Below are positions 17,093 to 27,471 of a DNA stretch of 64,000 nucleotides, one piece after another. Every line of letters begins with the position of its first letter. The stretch's first letter is position 1. The position numbers and the translations under genes were made by a program. Origin of the DNA: Rhodopseudomonas boonkerdii (GTDB taxonomy: Bacteria > Pseudomonadota > Alphaproteobacteria > Rhizobiales > Xanthobacteraceae); the NCBI RefSeq assembly GCF_021184025.1, contig NZ_CP036537.1:2666001-2730000 (forward strand), read 5' to 3'. Below the pieces are notes generated by a model that made no database searches, was not told the DNA's origin, and saw nothing but the letters and a program-made list of their open reading frames with translations.

Positions 17093-19552
17093 TCACTTGC
17101 ATTGCTGTCCAGGCGCCGGATGGCACGGCTTGCTCGGCGGCGGCGCCGCGCGTGTCACGGGAGCGGGCCGCGGCGGAGCGGCCATCATCGGTCGTGCTGC
17201 TGCTACGGGACGTGCCGGTGGCGCTGAAGCCATCGGGCGCGCGGGTGGCGGCATCGGGCGCGCAGGCGGCGGCGCTGGACGGGCGACCGCTTGACGCTGA
17301 ACCGGGCGTGCGACCGGCGGCGCATTCGTGTGTGCCGATGCAGTCGATGCAGCCGGGCGCTGCTGCGGCGGAGAAACAGGCCGCGCATTGACGCTTGCCG
17401 CAGGACGACGGCTGGTGTCATTGCGCGGGGGCTGCGGAGCGCCAGGCGCCGAGGATGCGTGTGAGGGCGTTTGTTGCACCACGGGGTGTTCCGGCGCAGT
17501 GGGTTTGTTGCCAGTCAAGGCGGGTTTTGTCGGTGTCTGCTGCGTGGCGGTGGAGCGATCGCCGGCCGTGGGGTGCGTTCCCTGAGCATTCGACGACGCC
17601 TTCTGCCCCGGTTGTGGTGGTGCCGCAGCGTTACTGGCGGGGGGCTGCGGAGCGGAATGTCCCGGAGGCTGGGCGTGATCGGTGCCCGGTGGCTTGTTAT
17701 TTGCGGGCAGCGGTTGCCCGCCGGGAGCGCCGGGCAACGCCGTTCCGAGGGGCTTCGGAGCATTGGGTGTGTTGGCGGTCTGGCCGGCCGGCAGCTGGCC
17801 GCCTTGCGTCGTTGCTGCTGCCGGATTTGCATTGGGGCGGGTCGGCGGCTGCAGTGGCTGCGTCGGCTGAGTCAGATTTGCTTTTCGTGCCGCCGATGAC
17901 GGCAGCGTCGGCGCGAGCAGTGCAGCGCCAGCCGCGGCTCCCGCGACGGCGTGGGAGACTGAGGGCGACGGTCCCGTCGTTGTCGGCGGCGCGCTTGGCG
18001 CACCTGGGGCGTTGGGGGCCGCATTGGCAGGCGGTGCTCCCGCGCCGGCCGCCACAGGTGATGGCGCCAGCGCCTGCGCCGGGGTCACGGTTTGCGGTGC
18101 GCCGCCCGGACTGGTGATCGTCACCATCTTGGTGTTGTTGTTGATAACCACCGTGTTGTGGATGTTGTTATAGATGATGTTCGGCGGCGGCGGCGCCACA
18201 TAGGGCGGCGGGCTGTAATAGACCGGCAACGGCACATAGTCGGGGACCGGCAGCACGAATGCGGCGAACACCGGTGGCGGCGGCGCGAGCACGACGAAAT
18301 CGGGCGGTGGCGGCGGCAACAGGATCACAGGTGGAGGCGGTGGGGGCGCGAAAGCGTAAACGGGATCGTCGAAGACGAGGACCGGCCTCCGGAAATAGAC
18401 CTCTTCCTCGACCGGCGGCGGTGCGATGTCGTAGCTGATGGCCGTGAAGGTCGGCGGCGGATCGAAGGCAGCCGCGAGCACCGCGAGACGGCGCCGGGCG
18501 TCGGCGACATGGGGACCACCGGGATAACGCCGCAGATAGGACCAATAGGCGGGCGGCGTATCGACATTGCGGGTCCGCCGCCAGGTCAGGGCCTCGCGGC
18601 GCGCGGCGACGATGGCCCGGACACGCTTGGCCATCACATCGTTCGGATAGGCATCCAGGAAATCGAGATAGCCTTGCATGGTGTCGCGTTCGAGCGCGAC
18701 GACATAGGCATCCTGGGCACCGAGATCGCGGATCGGCCGGGTTCGGATCGAGGCTACCCGATCGTTGGATGGCGGTGGCGCGGGTGCATCGGCGGCGCGA
18801 TCGAAGAACACGATCGGCGCTTCCACTTTCGATGCGTGCCACGGGATCTCGCCGCCCTTGGTGGCTTCATTGACGCGCAAGCGCGTTCGCTCGAACACGT
18901 CGCCAAGGGAGAGCCCGCCGGTGCGGATCATTTCGGCCAGGGCTTGCGCATAGGCGCCATACGGGCCTTGCTCCGCCGGAGCCACGGTGCCGGGTGCAGC
19001 ATTGAAGGCGATCAGCATATTCTTGTCGGGCTCGACCAGCGCCAGCCCGCTGGCCAATGCTTCGCCGGACTTCGCGAACGGGCTCGCGCGCGCTGCATCC
19101 AGGACGACAATGCCGGCTTTGACCTTCACTGCGGATAGCGGCCGGATGTAATCGGACAAGCGCAGCGCCTCGAGCGGCAGGTCGGTGTCGTGCGCGAGCT
19201 TGGCATCGACTGGGACAAAGTAGTTCTCGCCCTCGAGCTGAACACCGTGTCCGCCGAGATAAACGAAGGCGACCGTATCCGGCCCGGAGGCGTTCACTTT
19301 GTCGAGAAATTCACGAAAGGTGCGGCGTAACGTGTCTTGATCGAGATCGCGCGCGCCGGTGACGTCGAAGCCCGCCGCCTGCAAGGTCTGAGCGATCAGG
19401 CCTGCATCATTGGCGGTCGTCGGCAATGCACCCGATGGATAGGCGGCGTTGCCAATCACGAGGGCGACGCGTTTCTCGACCGGCTGTGCATGGGTCGGCG
19501 AGAGTGTCGCCGCTGCGATGAATGTGAGCGCGAGGAAGGCAAGAGCACGCAT
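17093..19552 (-). CDS. Secreted caspase-fold protein lacking the catalytic cysteine, with a Pro-rich tail
   Basis: 819 residues. A signal peptide (MRALAFLALTFIAAATLSP, cut near THA) is followed by a caspase/p20-like domain (about 26-255: RVALVIGNAAYPSGALPTTA, YLGGHGVQ, VPVDAKL). The catalytic His102 (GGHG) is kept. The catalytic Cys is not: the usual DACR is DAAR, with Ala154 encoded by GCG. Residues 255-400 are helical and SEL1/TPR-like. After about 400 the chain is Pro/Ala-rich with PPPPP runs and an asparagine patch (NIIYNNIHNTVVINNN), ending in two cysteines (KPCHPAPGQQCK). Probably a periplasmic pseudo-caspase with a binding role; this is inference. Confidence 0.85.
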   Translation of the reverse strand: MRALAFLALTFIAAATLSPTHAQPVEKRVALVIGNAAYPSGALPTTANDAGLIAQTLQAAGFDVTGARDLDQDTLRRTFREFLDKVNASGPDTVAFVYLGGHGVQLEGENYFVPVDAKLAHDTDLPLEALRLSDYIRPLSAVKVKAGIVVLDAARASPFAKSGEALASGLALVEPDKNMLIAFNAAPGTVAPAEQGPYGAYAQALAEMIRTGGLSLGDVFERTRLRVNEATKGGEIPWHASKVEAPIVFFDRAADAPAPPPSNDRVASIRTRPIRDLGAQDAYVVALERDTMQGYLDFLDAYPNDVMAKRVRAIVAARREALTWRRTRNVDTPPAYWSYLRRYPGGPHVADARRRLAVLAAAFDPPPTFTAISYDIAPPPVEEEVYFRRPVLVFDDPVYAFAPPPPPPVILLPPPPPDFVVLAPPPPVFAAFVLPVPDYVPLPVYYSPPPYVAPPPPNIIYNNIHNTVVINNNTKMVTITSPGGAPQTVTPAQALAPSPVAAGAGAPPANAAPNAPGAPSAPPTTTGPSPSVSHAVAGAAAGAALLAPTLPSSAARKANLTQPTQPLQPPTRPNANPAAATTQGGQLPAGQTANTPNAPKPLGTALPGAPGGQPLPANNKPPGTDHAQPPGHSAPQPPASNAAAPPQPGQKASSNAQGTHPTAGDRSTATQQTPTKPALTGNKPTAPEHPVVQQTPSHASSAPGAPQPPRNDTSRRPAASVNARPVSPPQQRPAASTASAHTNAPPVARPVQRQAVARPAPPPARPMPPPARPMASAPPARPVAAARPMMAAPPRPAPVTRAAPPPSKPCHPAPGQQCK

Positions 19553-19761
19553 GATGGCTGCACCAATTCTTGCTGGATGTATTCGCAGTCCAATCGATCT
19601 GTGCTGAATAATCGCTGAACGATTACGTCAGAAATACAGCAGCGGCGGTTTTCACCCTGGTCGCCGGGCCCGGGATCAGGCCGCAATCGACCGATCGCCA
19701 GAGTTTGACGTGAAGAGACGCCGCGGATCGTATCCGGTCGATATGATTGCTGGGAGCCCGC

Positions 19762-20412
19762 TCAGATTACCAGCGGTGCGATCAGGCTGTCTTCTGCATC
19801 GACGCCGGCGCTGCTCGTCGTGACATCGCCCTTGATATCGATCCCGCCCGTTGCCAGCAGCCGCAGAGCTTGCGGATAGATCTGGTGCTCGACGCCGAGC
19901 ACACGCGCCGCAAGTGTTTCGGCAGTATCGTCACTGGCAACAGGCACGGCGCCCTGCATCACAATGGGGCCGGCATCGGTTTCCGGAATCACGAAATGCA
20001 CTGTCGCGCCGGAAATCTTCACGCCGGCGCGCAAAGCCTGGCCGTGTGGATCAAGCCCAGGGAAGGACGGCAGCAACGACGGATGGATGTTGAGCATCCG
20101 GCCATACCAGTGCTGGACGAATTCTGCAGTGAACAGCCGCATGAAGCCGGCAAGGCAGATCAGTTCGATGCCATGTTCCTCGAGCGCGGCACTCAGCAGT
20201 TTTTCGAATCCAGCGCGGTCCTTGCCGAATGGTTTGCTCTCGATCACCAGGGTCTTGATGCCGTTCGCCTGCGCATTGGCGAGGCCTGGTGCGTCGGCGC
20301 GGTTCGAGATCACGAGCGCGATTGTGGCCGGAAAACCACCGGCCGAGGCGGCCTCGATGAGTGCGGACATATTCGAGCCGCGGCCCGAAATCAGAATGGC
20401 GACGCGGCGCAT
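19762..20412 (-). CDS. purN: Phosphoribosylglycinamide formyltransferase
   Basis: 216 residues. It transfers a formyl group from 10-formyl-tetrahydrofolate to GAR in purine synthesis. Active-site words are visible: ISGRGSNM at the phosphate site, NIHPSLLPSFPG, GATVHFV (His) and ETDAGPI (Asp). The ATG at 20412 gives the usual MRRVAILISGRG start. A GTG at 20424 overlaps the purM stop (GTGA) and is an alternative giving four more residues. purM lies directly upstream, the standard purMN operon. Confidence 0.95.
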   Translation of the reverse strand: MRRVAILISGRGSNMSALIEAASAGGFPATIALVISNRADAPGLANAQANGIKTLVIESKPFGKDRAGFEKLLSAALEEHGIELICLAGFMRLFTAEFVQHWYGRMLNIHPSLLPSFPGLDPHGQALRAGVKISGATVHFVIPETDAGPIVMQGAVPVASDDTAETLAARVLGVEHQIYPQALRLLATGGIDIKGDVTTSSAGVDAEDSLIAPLVI

Positions 20413-20420
20413 CGTGTGTC

Positions 20421-21494
20421 TCACAGTTTCAGGTCGAGGTGCCCGTCATATACGACGCGTTCGTCGCCCCTGGCTTCGATCACGTCGCCGAGCAGCGCAA
20501 CGGTCTCGCCACTCTCGCGCAGGATATCCATCACCTGCTGCACAGCCTCGCGCTTGACGATGGCGATCATGCCGATGCCGCAATTGAAGGTGCGCAGGAG
20601 CTCTAGCTCGGCGATGTCGCCTTCCGCAGCGAGCCACTTGAAGACAGGCAGCACGTTGAGGGCAGGCAGATCGATGCGGACGCCAAGGTCCTTTGGCAGC
20701 ACGCGCGGAATGTTGTCGGTAAAACCGCCGCCGGTGATGTGGGCGAGTCCCTTCACGGCACCGGTCTTCCGGATCGCGCGCAGGCAGGATTTGACATAGA
20801 GCCGGGTCGGCGTCAGCAGCGCGCCGCCGAGCGTCATCACCGGCGAGAACGGCGCCTTATCGGCATAGGAAAGGCCGGTGCGCTCGACGATCTTGCGAAC
20901 CAGCGAGAAGCCGTTGGAATGCACGCCCGAGGAGGCCATGCCAATGACGGCATCGCCGGCGGAAATGTCCTTGGTCGGCAGCAGGGTGCCGCGCTCGGCG
21001 GCGCCGACCGAGAATCCGGCCAGGTCGTAATCGCCGTCCCTGTAGAGGCCCGGCATTTCCGCGGTTTCGCCGCCGATCAGAGCGCAACCGGATTCGCTGC
21101 AGCCTTTGGCGATACCGGCAACGATCGAGGCGGTGGCTTCGGGATCGAGCTTACCGCAGGCGAAGTAGTCGAGGAAGAACAGCGGTTCGGCGCCCTGGAC
21201 CACGAGGTCGTTGACCGACATGGCGACGAGGTCGATGCCGATACCGTCATGGACACCAGCCTCGATGGCGATCTTCACCTTGGTGCCGACGCCGTCGGTG
21301 GCCGCCACCAGCACCGGATCCTTGAAGCCGGCCGCTTTCAGGTCGAACAGCCCGCCAAACCCGCCGATTTCGGCGTCGGCGCCGGGGCGGGCGGTGGCAC
21401 GCACCAACGGCTTGATGAGGTCGACCAGCCGGTTGCCTGCATCGATATCGACGCCTGCATCCGCGTAAGTGAGGCCTTTTTTCTGGTCGGTCAT
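20421..21494 (-). CDS. purM: Phosphoribosylformylglycinamidine cyclo-ligase
   Basis: 357 residues. The AIR synthetase closes the imidazole ring of purines using ATP. Typical features are the N-terminal [22 protein letters not shown], the ATP-binding [27 protein letters not shown], and [16 protein letters not shown]. It is the first gene of purMN. The start is ATG, with the phosphatidyltransferase gene divergent 167 bases away. Confidence 0.97.
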   Translation of the reverse strand: MTDQKKGLTYADAGVDIDAGNRLVDLIKPLVRATARPGADAEIGGFGGLFDLKAAGFKDPVLVAATDGVGTKVKIAIEAGVHDGIGIDLVAMSVNDLVVQGAEPLFFLDYFACGKLDPEATASIVAGIAKGCSESGCALIGGETAEMPGLYRDGDYDLAGFSVGAAERGTLLPTKDISAGDAVIGMASSGVHSNGFSLVRKIVERTGLSYADKAPFSPVMTLGGALLTPTRLYVKSCLRAIRKTGAVKGLAHITGGGFTDNIPRVLPKDLGVRIDLPALNVLPVFKWLAAEGDIAELELLRTFNCGIGMIAIVKREAVQQVMDILRESGETVALLGDVIEARGDERVVYDGHLDLKL

Positions 21495-21661
21495 GCCCGG
21501 TATCCTGGCGAAGTGCGAAATTGTGAATTTTCCGCTGGTTACGTCGTAATTTGGCCCCGCGCAATGGCTCGTAAACGCTATCCCGGCTACTATCTAGGCG
21601 TTATGCCGGTCAGGGCCGCGGTGCTCGGATTCTGGCACGGGCCGGAGCCGGAACAAGCCAG

Positions 21662-22216
21662 TTGAGTATCCCCAATATCATTACCTTGGGCCGCATTCTG
21701 CTGGTTCCCATCGTCGTCTGGGCGATCGCATCCGGCCAGATGGAGGTGGCATTTGCCGTCTTCGTGATCGCGGGCGTCAGCGATGCCGTGGACGGTTTTC
21801 TTGCCAAGCGCTTCAACATGGCCAGCGAACTCGGGGCTTTGCTCGATCCGCTGGCTGACAAGGCCCTTCTGGTCTCGATCTACGTCTCCCTGGGGATATG
21901 GGGGGCAGTGCCGCGCTGGCTGGTGATTCTGGTGGTGTCGCGGGATATCATGATCGTGGGCGCGGTGATCGTCTCCTGGCTGTTCGGCAAGCCGATTCCG
22001 ATGAAGCCGCTGATGGTCTCGAAACTCAATACGGTAGCTCAGGTGGCGTTCGCCGCGCTGGTCCTTGCGGCGCTCGGATTTGGTTTCAATTCGTCACCTT
22101 ACAATTTGATTTTAATGGGTTTTGTTACCGTCCTGTCGCTCGCCTCCGTCGGCCTTTACCTGGTCGAGTGGGTACGGCACATGAGCACGATCGAGGCGGG
22201 CGAGCGCCCTGAGTGA
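21662..22216 (+). CDS. CDP-alcohol phosphatidyltransferase (PgsA-like)
   Basis: 184 residues with about five membrane helices. The family motif DG..A-R-G-D-D is present as DAVDGFLAKRFNMASELGAL, then LDPLADK. The start PNIITLGRILLVPIVV is typical of PgsA-like enzymes, which join CDP-diacylglycerol to glycerol phosphate. A second pgsA elsewhere is likely in such genomes, so the exact product is uncertain. The start is TTG at 21662. hdaA follows 29 bases downstream, so cotranscription is likely. Confidence 0.85.
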   Translation: MSIPNIITLGRILLVPIVVWAIASGQMEVAFAVFVIAGVSDAVDGFLAKRFNMASELGALLDPLADKALLVSIYVSLGIWGAVPRWLVILVVSRDIMIVGAVIVSWLFGKPIPMKPLMVSKLNTVAQVAFAALVLAALGFGFNSSPYNLILMGFVTVLSLASVGLYLVEWVRHMSTIEAGERPE

Positions 22217-22245
22217 CTGCCGGCTCGCCGGCCTGGAGTATTTGC

Positions 22246-22923
22246 GTGTCTGTCCGCGTTCAACCTCGTCAACTGGCATTTGCGCTGCCCCATGCGGAAA
22301 GCCTGTCGCGCGACGATTTTCTTGAGGGGTCGGCCAATGCCGAAGCGCTCGGGCTGATCGATAGCTGGCCGGACTGGCCGAACCGGGTCATGCTGCTGGC
22401 TGGGCCGGAAGGTTCCGGCAAAAGCCATCTCGCCTCGATCTGGGCCGAACAGGCTGGAGCGCGTTCGACCATGGCGCATGCCCTGACGGCCGCCACCGTG
22501 CCCGGCGCGCTGGCGACCGGTGCGCTGGTGGTGGAAGACCTGACCCCGGACCATTTCGATGAACGGGCGCTGTTCCATCTGCTCAATCTTGCGCGCGAAG
22601 ATGGTGCTTATGTGCTGATCACGACCCGGATTGTTCCGGTGGCGATGGAGATCGGGCTGCGCGATCTGCGTTCGCGCTTGCGCGCCGTGCCGGTGGTGCA
22701 GCTCAATGCGCCCGATGATCTCCTGTTTCGCGCGCTGATCGTTAAATTCTGCGCCGATCGCCAGATGAGCATCGACGAGACCGTCGTCAGTTACATCTCA
22801 AGCCGGATCGAGCGATCTTTTGCTGCCGCGCGCCGGACTGTCGAGCTGCTCGACAGCGAGGCGCTGCGGCTTCGGCGTCCCGTCACCCGGGCGCTTGCTG
22901 CCGAACTATTGCGCGAATCGTGA
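22246..22923 (+). CDS. hdaA: DnaA-related regulatory ATPase HdaA
   Basis: 225 residues. It is a short AAA+ protein resembling DnaA domain III: PRQLAFALPHAES, Walker A GPEGSGKS (53-60), degenerate Walker B VVEDL, and sensor segments (LLITTR-like VLITTRIVP, then DLRSRLRAV). No DNA-binding domain IV. Hda/HdaA works with the beta clamp to make DnaA hydrolyse ATP after initiation. The GTG at 22246 has GGAG 7 bases upstream and gives the usual N-terminus; an upstream GTG at 22213 is less likely. The order phosphatidyltransferase-hdaA-ppk-ppx supports the name. Confidence 0.85.
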   Translation: MSVRVQPRQLAFALPHAESLSRDDFLEGSANAEALGLIDSWPDWPNRVMLLAGPEGSGKSHLASIWAEQAGARSTMAHALTAATVPGALATGALVVEDLTPDHFDERALFHLLNLAREDGAYVLITTRIVPVAMEIGLRDLRSRLRAVPVVQLNAPDDLLFRALIVKFCADRQMSIDETVVSYISSRIERSFAAARRTVELLDSEALRLRRPVTRALAAELLRES

Positions 22924-22996
22924 GTTTCATATCGGCTATGCGGCTTCGCACCGCAGCGCATATCATGCCTTGACGGCGGCCTGTGTCAGTTTCTGA

Positions 22997-23014
22997 ATGT
23001 CATCGAACTGTCAT
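22997..23014 (+). promoter_or_regulatory. PHO box upstream of ppk
   Basis: Two direct 7-mers, ATGTCAT and CTGTCAT, are separated by exactly four bases (CGAA). This is the layout of the PhoB binding site (CTGTCAT-N4-CTGTCAT), with 13 of 14 repeat positions matching. It ends 56 bases before the ppk start, a normal activator distance. It predicts that ppk, and perhaps ppx behind it, is induced by phosphate starvation. Confidence 0.7.
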
Positions 23015-23070
23015 TTAACTAACACATTGTCCGCTGCGTTTAGCTGATACCGCCACATTGCTCGAACTGG

Positions 23071-25284
23071 ATGGATTGCGACCTGATGGACTCCGCGGAA
23101 GAGATTGCCATTGAAGAGAAAAAGGGCGAGTCAAAGCCTGTCGAAGCCATCGCATCAGGACCGGAACGTTTCATCAATCGCGAGCTCTCCTGGCTGCACT
23201 TCAATCGTCGCGTGCTGGAGGAATCCGTCAATCCAGGCCATCCCGCGCTGGAACGCGTCCGCTTCCTGTCGATCTCGGCAAATAATCTCGATGAATTCTT
23301 CATGGTGCGCGTCGCGGGGCTGAAGGCCCAGGTGCGCGAGGGGATCACCGAGCGCAGCCCGGACGGGCTGACACCGGCGGAGCAGCTGGTGCTGATCAAC
23401 CATTCGGTATCCAAGCTTGCCAACGATCAGCAGGCCATCTGGCGCGAGCAGCGCAGCATGCTTGCCGATGCCAGTATCGTCCTGCTCGATGGAAAGGACG
23501 TCACCAGGGCCGAGCGCAGCTGGATTGAGGATCACTTTCTCCACAACATCTTCCCGCTGCTGACCCCATTGGCGATCGATCCCGCGCATCCGTTTCCGTT
23601 CATTCCGAACCTCGGCTTCACCATCGCGCTGCATTTGACGCGTGTGGCCGATGGCAAGACGATGAACGCGCTGATCCGCATGCCCGGCAAGATCGACCGT
23701 TTCATCCGTCTGCCCAATCCGGGTAAGGAGGGTGAGGTTCGCTTGATCACCCTGGAACAGGCGACGAGCCTGTTCATCGGGCGTCTTTTCCCCGGCTATG
23801 TCGTTCAAGGGCAGGGCGCATTCCGCATCATTCGCGACAGCGAGCTGGAAGTCGAAGAAGAGGCCGAAGATCTCGTTCGCCTGTTCGAATCGGCGCTCAA
23901 GCGTCGCCGTCGAGGCTCGGTCATCCGGCTTGAGATCGAAGCGGCTATGCCGGTGGAATTGCGCGCCTCGGTGCAGCGTGCCCTGGCAACCTCCGATGAC
24001 GAAATTCTTCTGGTCGATGGTATTCTGGCCATGAACGAGGTTTCGCAGCTCACACGTCTCGATCGCCCGGATCTGGAATTTGTTCCCTATGTGCCGCGCC
24101 ATCCCGAGCGTGTGCGCGATCACGGCGGCGATATCTTCGCGGCGATCCGGCAGAAGGATCTCGTCGTCCATCACCCCTATGAGTCCTTTGACGTCGTCGT
24201 CCAGTTCCTGCAGCAGGCGGCGCGCGATCCCGACGTCGTCGCCATCAAGCAGACACTGTACCGCACCTCCAACAATTCGCCGATCGTTCGCACGCTGGTC
24301 GAGGCGGCCGAAGCCGGCAAGTCGGTGACTGCCCTGGTTGAGCTGCGTGCGCGTTTCGACGAAGAGGCAAATATCCGCTGGGCTCGCGACCTCGAACGGG
24401 CCGGCGTGCAGGTGGTCTATGGTTTCCTCGAACTCAAGACGCACGCGAAACTGTCGCTCGTGGTGCGTCGTGAGGGCGGGGCGCTGACGACTTATGTTCA
24501 TACCGGTACCGGCAACTATCATCCGGTTACAGCGCGCATCTACACCGATCTGTCCTTCTTCACGTCGGACCCGATCATCGGTCGCGACGTCGCGCGCGTC
24601 TTCAACTACATCACCGGTTATGCGGAGCCGAGCGACATCGAGAAGATGGCGGTGTCGCCGCTCACATTGCGCAAGCAGATGATCGGTCACATCAAAGCCG
24701 AGGCGGAATTCGCACGTGCCGGCAAGCCCGGCGCGATCTGGCTGAAGATGAATGCGCTGGTCGATCCGGGTATCATTGATGCGCTCTACGAGGCCTCGAA
24801 AGCCGGCGTTTCGATCGAACTCGTCGTGCGCGGTATCTGCTGCCTGCGCCCTGGCGTGCCCGGACTATCGGAGAACATCCGGGTCAAATCGATCATCGGC
24901 CGTTTCCTTGAACATTGCCGCATCTATTGTTTCGGTATGGGCCATGGCCTGCCGAGTCCGAAGGCAGCCGTTTATATCTCGTCCGCTGACATGATGCCGC
25001 GCAATCTTGATCGCCGCGTCGAGGTGCTGTGCCCGCTGCAGAATCCGACCGTGCATACGCAGGTTCTCGAACAGATCATGGTGGCCAATCTCAAGGATAC
25101 CGAACAGAGTTGGCAATTGTTGCCGGATGGATCGTCAACGCGTATGAAGGCAACGAAGGGTGAGGAACCCTTCAATGTGCACAACTACTTCATGACGAAT
25201 CCGAGTTTGTCCGGCCGTGGAAAGTCGCTTGAGAAATCATCGCCGCGGCGGCTTACACGCCGTTCCGAACGGCACCAGTCGTAA
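23071..25284 (+). CDS. ppk: Polyphosphate kinase 1
   Basis: 737 residues, normal for Ppk1. It polymerises the gamma-phosphate of ATP into polyphosphate. Visible are the N-terminal domain ([38 protein letters not shown]), the middle domain (DILLHHPYESF-like [20 protein letters not shown]), the first phospholipase-D-like histidine in [17 protein letters not shown], and the second in [11 protein letters not shown]. The frame opens at ATG 23071; a second ATG five codons later is possible. ppx follows 12 bases downstream. A PHO box precedes it. Confidence 0.95.
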   Translation: MDCDLMDSAEEIAIEEKKGESKPVEAIASGPERFINRELSWLHFNRRVLEESVNPGHPALERVRFLSISANNLDEFFMVRVAGLKAQVREGITERSPDGLTPAEQLVLINHSVSKLANDQQAIWREQRSMLADASIVLLDGKDVTRAERSWIEDHFLHNIFPLLTPLAIDPAHPFPFIPNLGFTIALHLTRVADGKTMNALIRMPGKIDRFIRLPNPGKEGEVRLITLEQATSLFIGRLFPGYVVQGQGAFRIIRDSELEVEEEAEDLVRLFESALKRRRRGSVIRLEIEAAMPVELRASVQRALATSDDEILLVDGILAMNEVSQLTRLDRPDLEFVPYVPRHPERVRDHGGDIFAAIRQKDLVVHHPYESFDVVVQFLQQAARDPDVVAIKQTLYRTSNNSPIVRTLVEAAEAGKSVTALVELRARFDEEANIRWARDLERAGVQVVYGFLELKTHAKLSLVVRREGGALTTYVHTGTGNYHPVTARIYTDLSFFTSDPIIGRDVARVFNYITGYAEPSDIEKMAVSPLTLRKQMIGHIKAEAEFARAGKPGAIWLKMNALVDPGIIDALYEASKAGVSIELVVRGICCLRPGVPGLSENIRVKSIIGRFLEHCRIYCFGMGHGLPSPKAAVYISSADMMPRNLDRRVEVLCPLQNPTVHTQVLEQIMVANLKDTEQSWQLLPDGSSTRMKATKGEEPFNVHNYFMTNPSLSGRGKSLEKSSPRRLTRRSERHQS

Positions 25285-25296
25285 GGAAACGCTGAC

Positions 25297-26802
25297 GTGG
25301 TAGCGCGCACGCGCCAACGCGCCTCCAGCGTTGCGGTCATCGATATCGGCTCGAACTCGGTTCGTCTCGTCGTCTATGAATCCCTGGCTCGCAGCCTCGT
25401 CACTATCTTCAACGAGAAGGCGCTGTGCGGTCTCGGCCGCGAGGTGCAGAGCACCGGACTGCTTGCCAGAGATGCCGTCGACAAGGCATTGATGGCGCTG
25501 CGTCGCTTTCGCGCGTTGTGCAGGATCATGAAAGTCGGACGCGTCTACGCCATCGCGACGGCGGCAGCGCGCGATGCTAGCAATGGCCCTGAGTTCATCG
25601 CCGCGGCGGAGAAGATCTGCGGCTGCGAAATCCAGATCATCTCGGGTCCACGTGAAGCAAAACTTTCCGCGCTCGGTGTGATTTCCGGCGTGCACAAGCC
25701 GAACGGCCTCGTCGGCGATATGGGTGGCGGTTCGCTCGAACTCATCGATGTACGCGGCAATTCATTGCGGCAGGGCATCACGCTGCCGCTGGGCGGTCTT
25801 GCTTTGCAGGATGCTTCGAAGAATTCGCCGAAGCGCGCCGAACGCATCGTCACCAAGGCCTTGGCCGATCTCGAGCAACTGACGGCCTGTGCCGGCCGCA
25901 ATTTCTATGCGGTGGGAGGCACATGGCGCGCGCTCGCGCGGCTTCACATCCTGCAGAGTGGCTATCCGCTCAAGGTGATGCACGGCTACACGATCCCAGC
26001 TGCCGATGCGCTTAGCTTCGTGCGCCGCGTACGTCGTTTTGCGGCGGCCAATGTGCTCGCCGATATCGAGACCATCACCGAGGCGCGGCAACCGCTCCTG
26101 GTCTATGCCGCGCTACTGCTCGAGCATATCATTCGTATCGGCAAACCGAAGGCGATCGTGTTCTCGACCTATGGCGTGCGCGAGGGCCTGTTTTACGAGA
26201 TGCTGTCGCCGGCGCAACGTGCGGAGGACGGTTTGCTCGGCGCGGCCGAGGTCATGAACAGGCTTTATTCTCGCTCGGCGCGCCATGCGCTGGAGCTGAG
26301 CGACTGGAGCGATCGTTTCGTTCGTATCGCCAAGCTGCCGGAGACGGACGACGATCGGCGGCTTCGCCGGGCCGCCTGTCTACTCTCGGATATCGGCTGG
26401 CGCGTGCATCCCGATCACCGCGGCGAGCAGACGCTGCATCTCATCACCAACGGCAATTTCGGCTCGATCGACCATCACGGCCGTGCTTTCCTCGCACTGT
26501 CCGTCTATTACCGCTATGCCGGCTTCAGTGCCGAGAACGAGCCGCCGGAAATCGTGCGCGCGTTGGTGACGCCGGCTCAGGTGGAGCGCGCCCGCGTGCT
26601 TGGAGCGCTGTTTCGCGTGGCGCATCTGATTTCTGCAGCGCAGCCGGGCGTTCTGCCAGCTGCACATTTCACCGTACAGGACCGCAAGATGATGCTCGTC
26701 TTCGAGCATCGTCTTGTCGATCTGGTTGCCGACCGCGTCGGCAGCCGCTTCAAACAGCTCGCGCGACTGGTGGGCAAGTCCGGATCGATCGTACGGCGAT
26801 AA
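25297..26802 (+). CDS. ppx: Exopolyphosphatase / pppGpp phosphatase family
   Basis: 501 residues of the actin-like Ppx/GppA family. The first phosphate-binding motif is VIDIGSNSVRLVVYE and the second GDMGGGSLELIDV. The C-terminal HD-like helical half (LLSDIGWRVHPDH, ITNGNFGSIDHHGRAFLALS) is complete. It removes terminal phosphates from polyphosphate, or the 5' phosphate of pppGpp. It starts with GTG, with AAGGA upstream, 12 bases after ppk, so the pair forms a polyphosphate operon. Confidence 0.93.
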   Translation: MVARTRQRASSVAVIDIGSNSVRLVVYESLARSLVTIFNEKALCGLGREVQSTGLLARDAVDKALMALRRFRALCRIMKVGRVYAIATAAARDASNGPEFIAAAEKICGCEIQIISGPREAKLSALGVISGVHKPNGLVGDMGGGSLELIDVRGNSLRQGITLPLGGLALQDASKNSPKRAERIVTKALADLEQLTACAGRNFYAVGGTWRALARLHILQSGYPLKVMHGYTIPAADALSFVRRVRRFAAANVLADIETITEARQPLLVYAALLLEHIIRIGKPKAIVFSTYGVREGLFYEMLSPAQRAEDGLLGAAEVMNRLYSRSARHALELSDWSDRFVRIAKLPETDDDRRLRRAACLLSDIGWRVHPDHRGEQTLHLITNGNFGSIDHHGRAFLALSVYYRYAGFSAENEPPEIVRALVTPAQVERARVLGALFRVAHLISAAQPGVLPAAHFTVQDRKMMLVFEHRLVDLVADRVGSRFKQLARLVGKSGSIVRR

Positions 26803-27008
26803 GCCTTCAGATAGTGAGCAGTTTTGCACGCTTTGACGAGGCGGCTTCGCGCTCGGCTCGTCAGGTAGCAGTTTCCGTGACAGGTTTTGATAGTAAGGCC
26901 GACTGCACCGCGGCGTGACTCCGGGTTGCCGTCCGTATAAGATTCGCGAGTGCGGCCGTTTTGGTCCACGCGGCAAGTGCATGCGATTTTCGGACCAGGA
27001 GAGTCGAA

Positions 27009-27302
27009 ATGTCAGCCCTTCTCATGAACCTCATTGTTCAACTCATAGGCGGAGCGATCGGCGGCAACGTGGCCGGTCGTACATCGACGTCCCTCGATCT
27101 TGGCGCTATTGGCAATACGATCGCGGGCGCAATAGGCGGTGGCGTTGGCGGTCAGATTCTCGGAATGCTGATTCCGATGCTTTCAAATGCATCGGCGACT
27201 ACCGATATCGGCTCGTTGATCGGTCAACTTGCCGGCGGCGGTGTCGCAGGCGGCGTGTTGACGGCCATCATCGGAGCAATCAGGAACAAATCGACAGCCT
27301 AA
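27009..27302 (+). CDS. Glycine-zipper small membrane protein
   Basis: 97 residues, almost entirely hydrophobic, with Gly-x3-Gly patterns (GGAIGGNVAG, GNTIAGAIGGGVGGQILG, LAGGGVAGGVLTAIIGAI). This is typical of small proteins that insert into or pack across membranes. No signal peptide cleavage site is clear. AGGAG lies 7 bases before the ATG. It follows ppx on the same strand after 206 bases, so it probably has its own promoter. No function is known to me. Confidence 0.7.
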   Translation: MSALLMNLIVQLIGGAIGGNVAGRTSTSLDLGAIGNTIAGAIGGGVGGQILGMLIPMLSNASATTDIGSLIGQLAGGGVAGGVLTAIIGAIRNKSTA

Positions 27303-27471
27303 CCCGATCCGCGTTGCGTTTGGTCGGCGAGCACGGGAGGCAACGCGGTGCGCAAGCGAAGGGTAGGCTTGCCGCCCATGCCGCCCTTCGAGGCTTTGCT
27401 GAGCAGTCTGCGATGTTGCAAAAGCTGGCCGGAGAACATTGCGCCGCGTGGGCGACGGGGTCTGAAATGCG

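Noticed and set aside
18160..18190. Asparagine-coding stretch in the caspase-like gene as a sign of frameshift
   Set aside because: The frame is continuous on both sides and the Asn patch is flanked by Pro-rich sequence typical of such tails.
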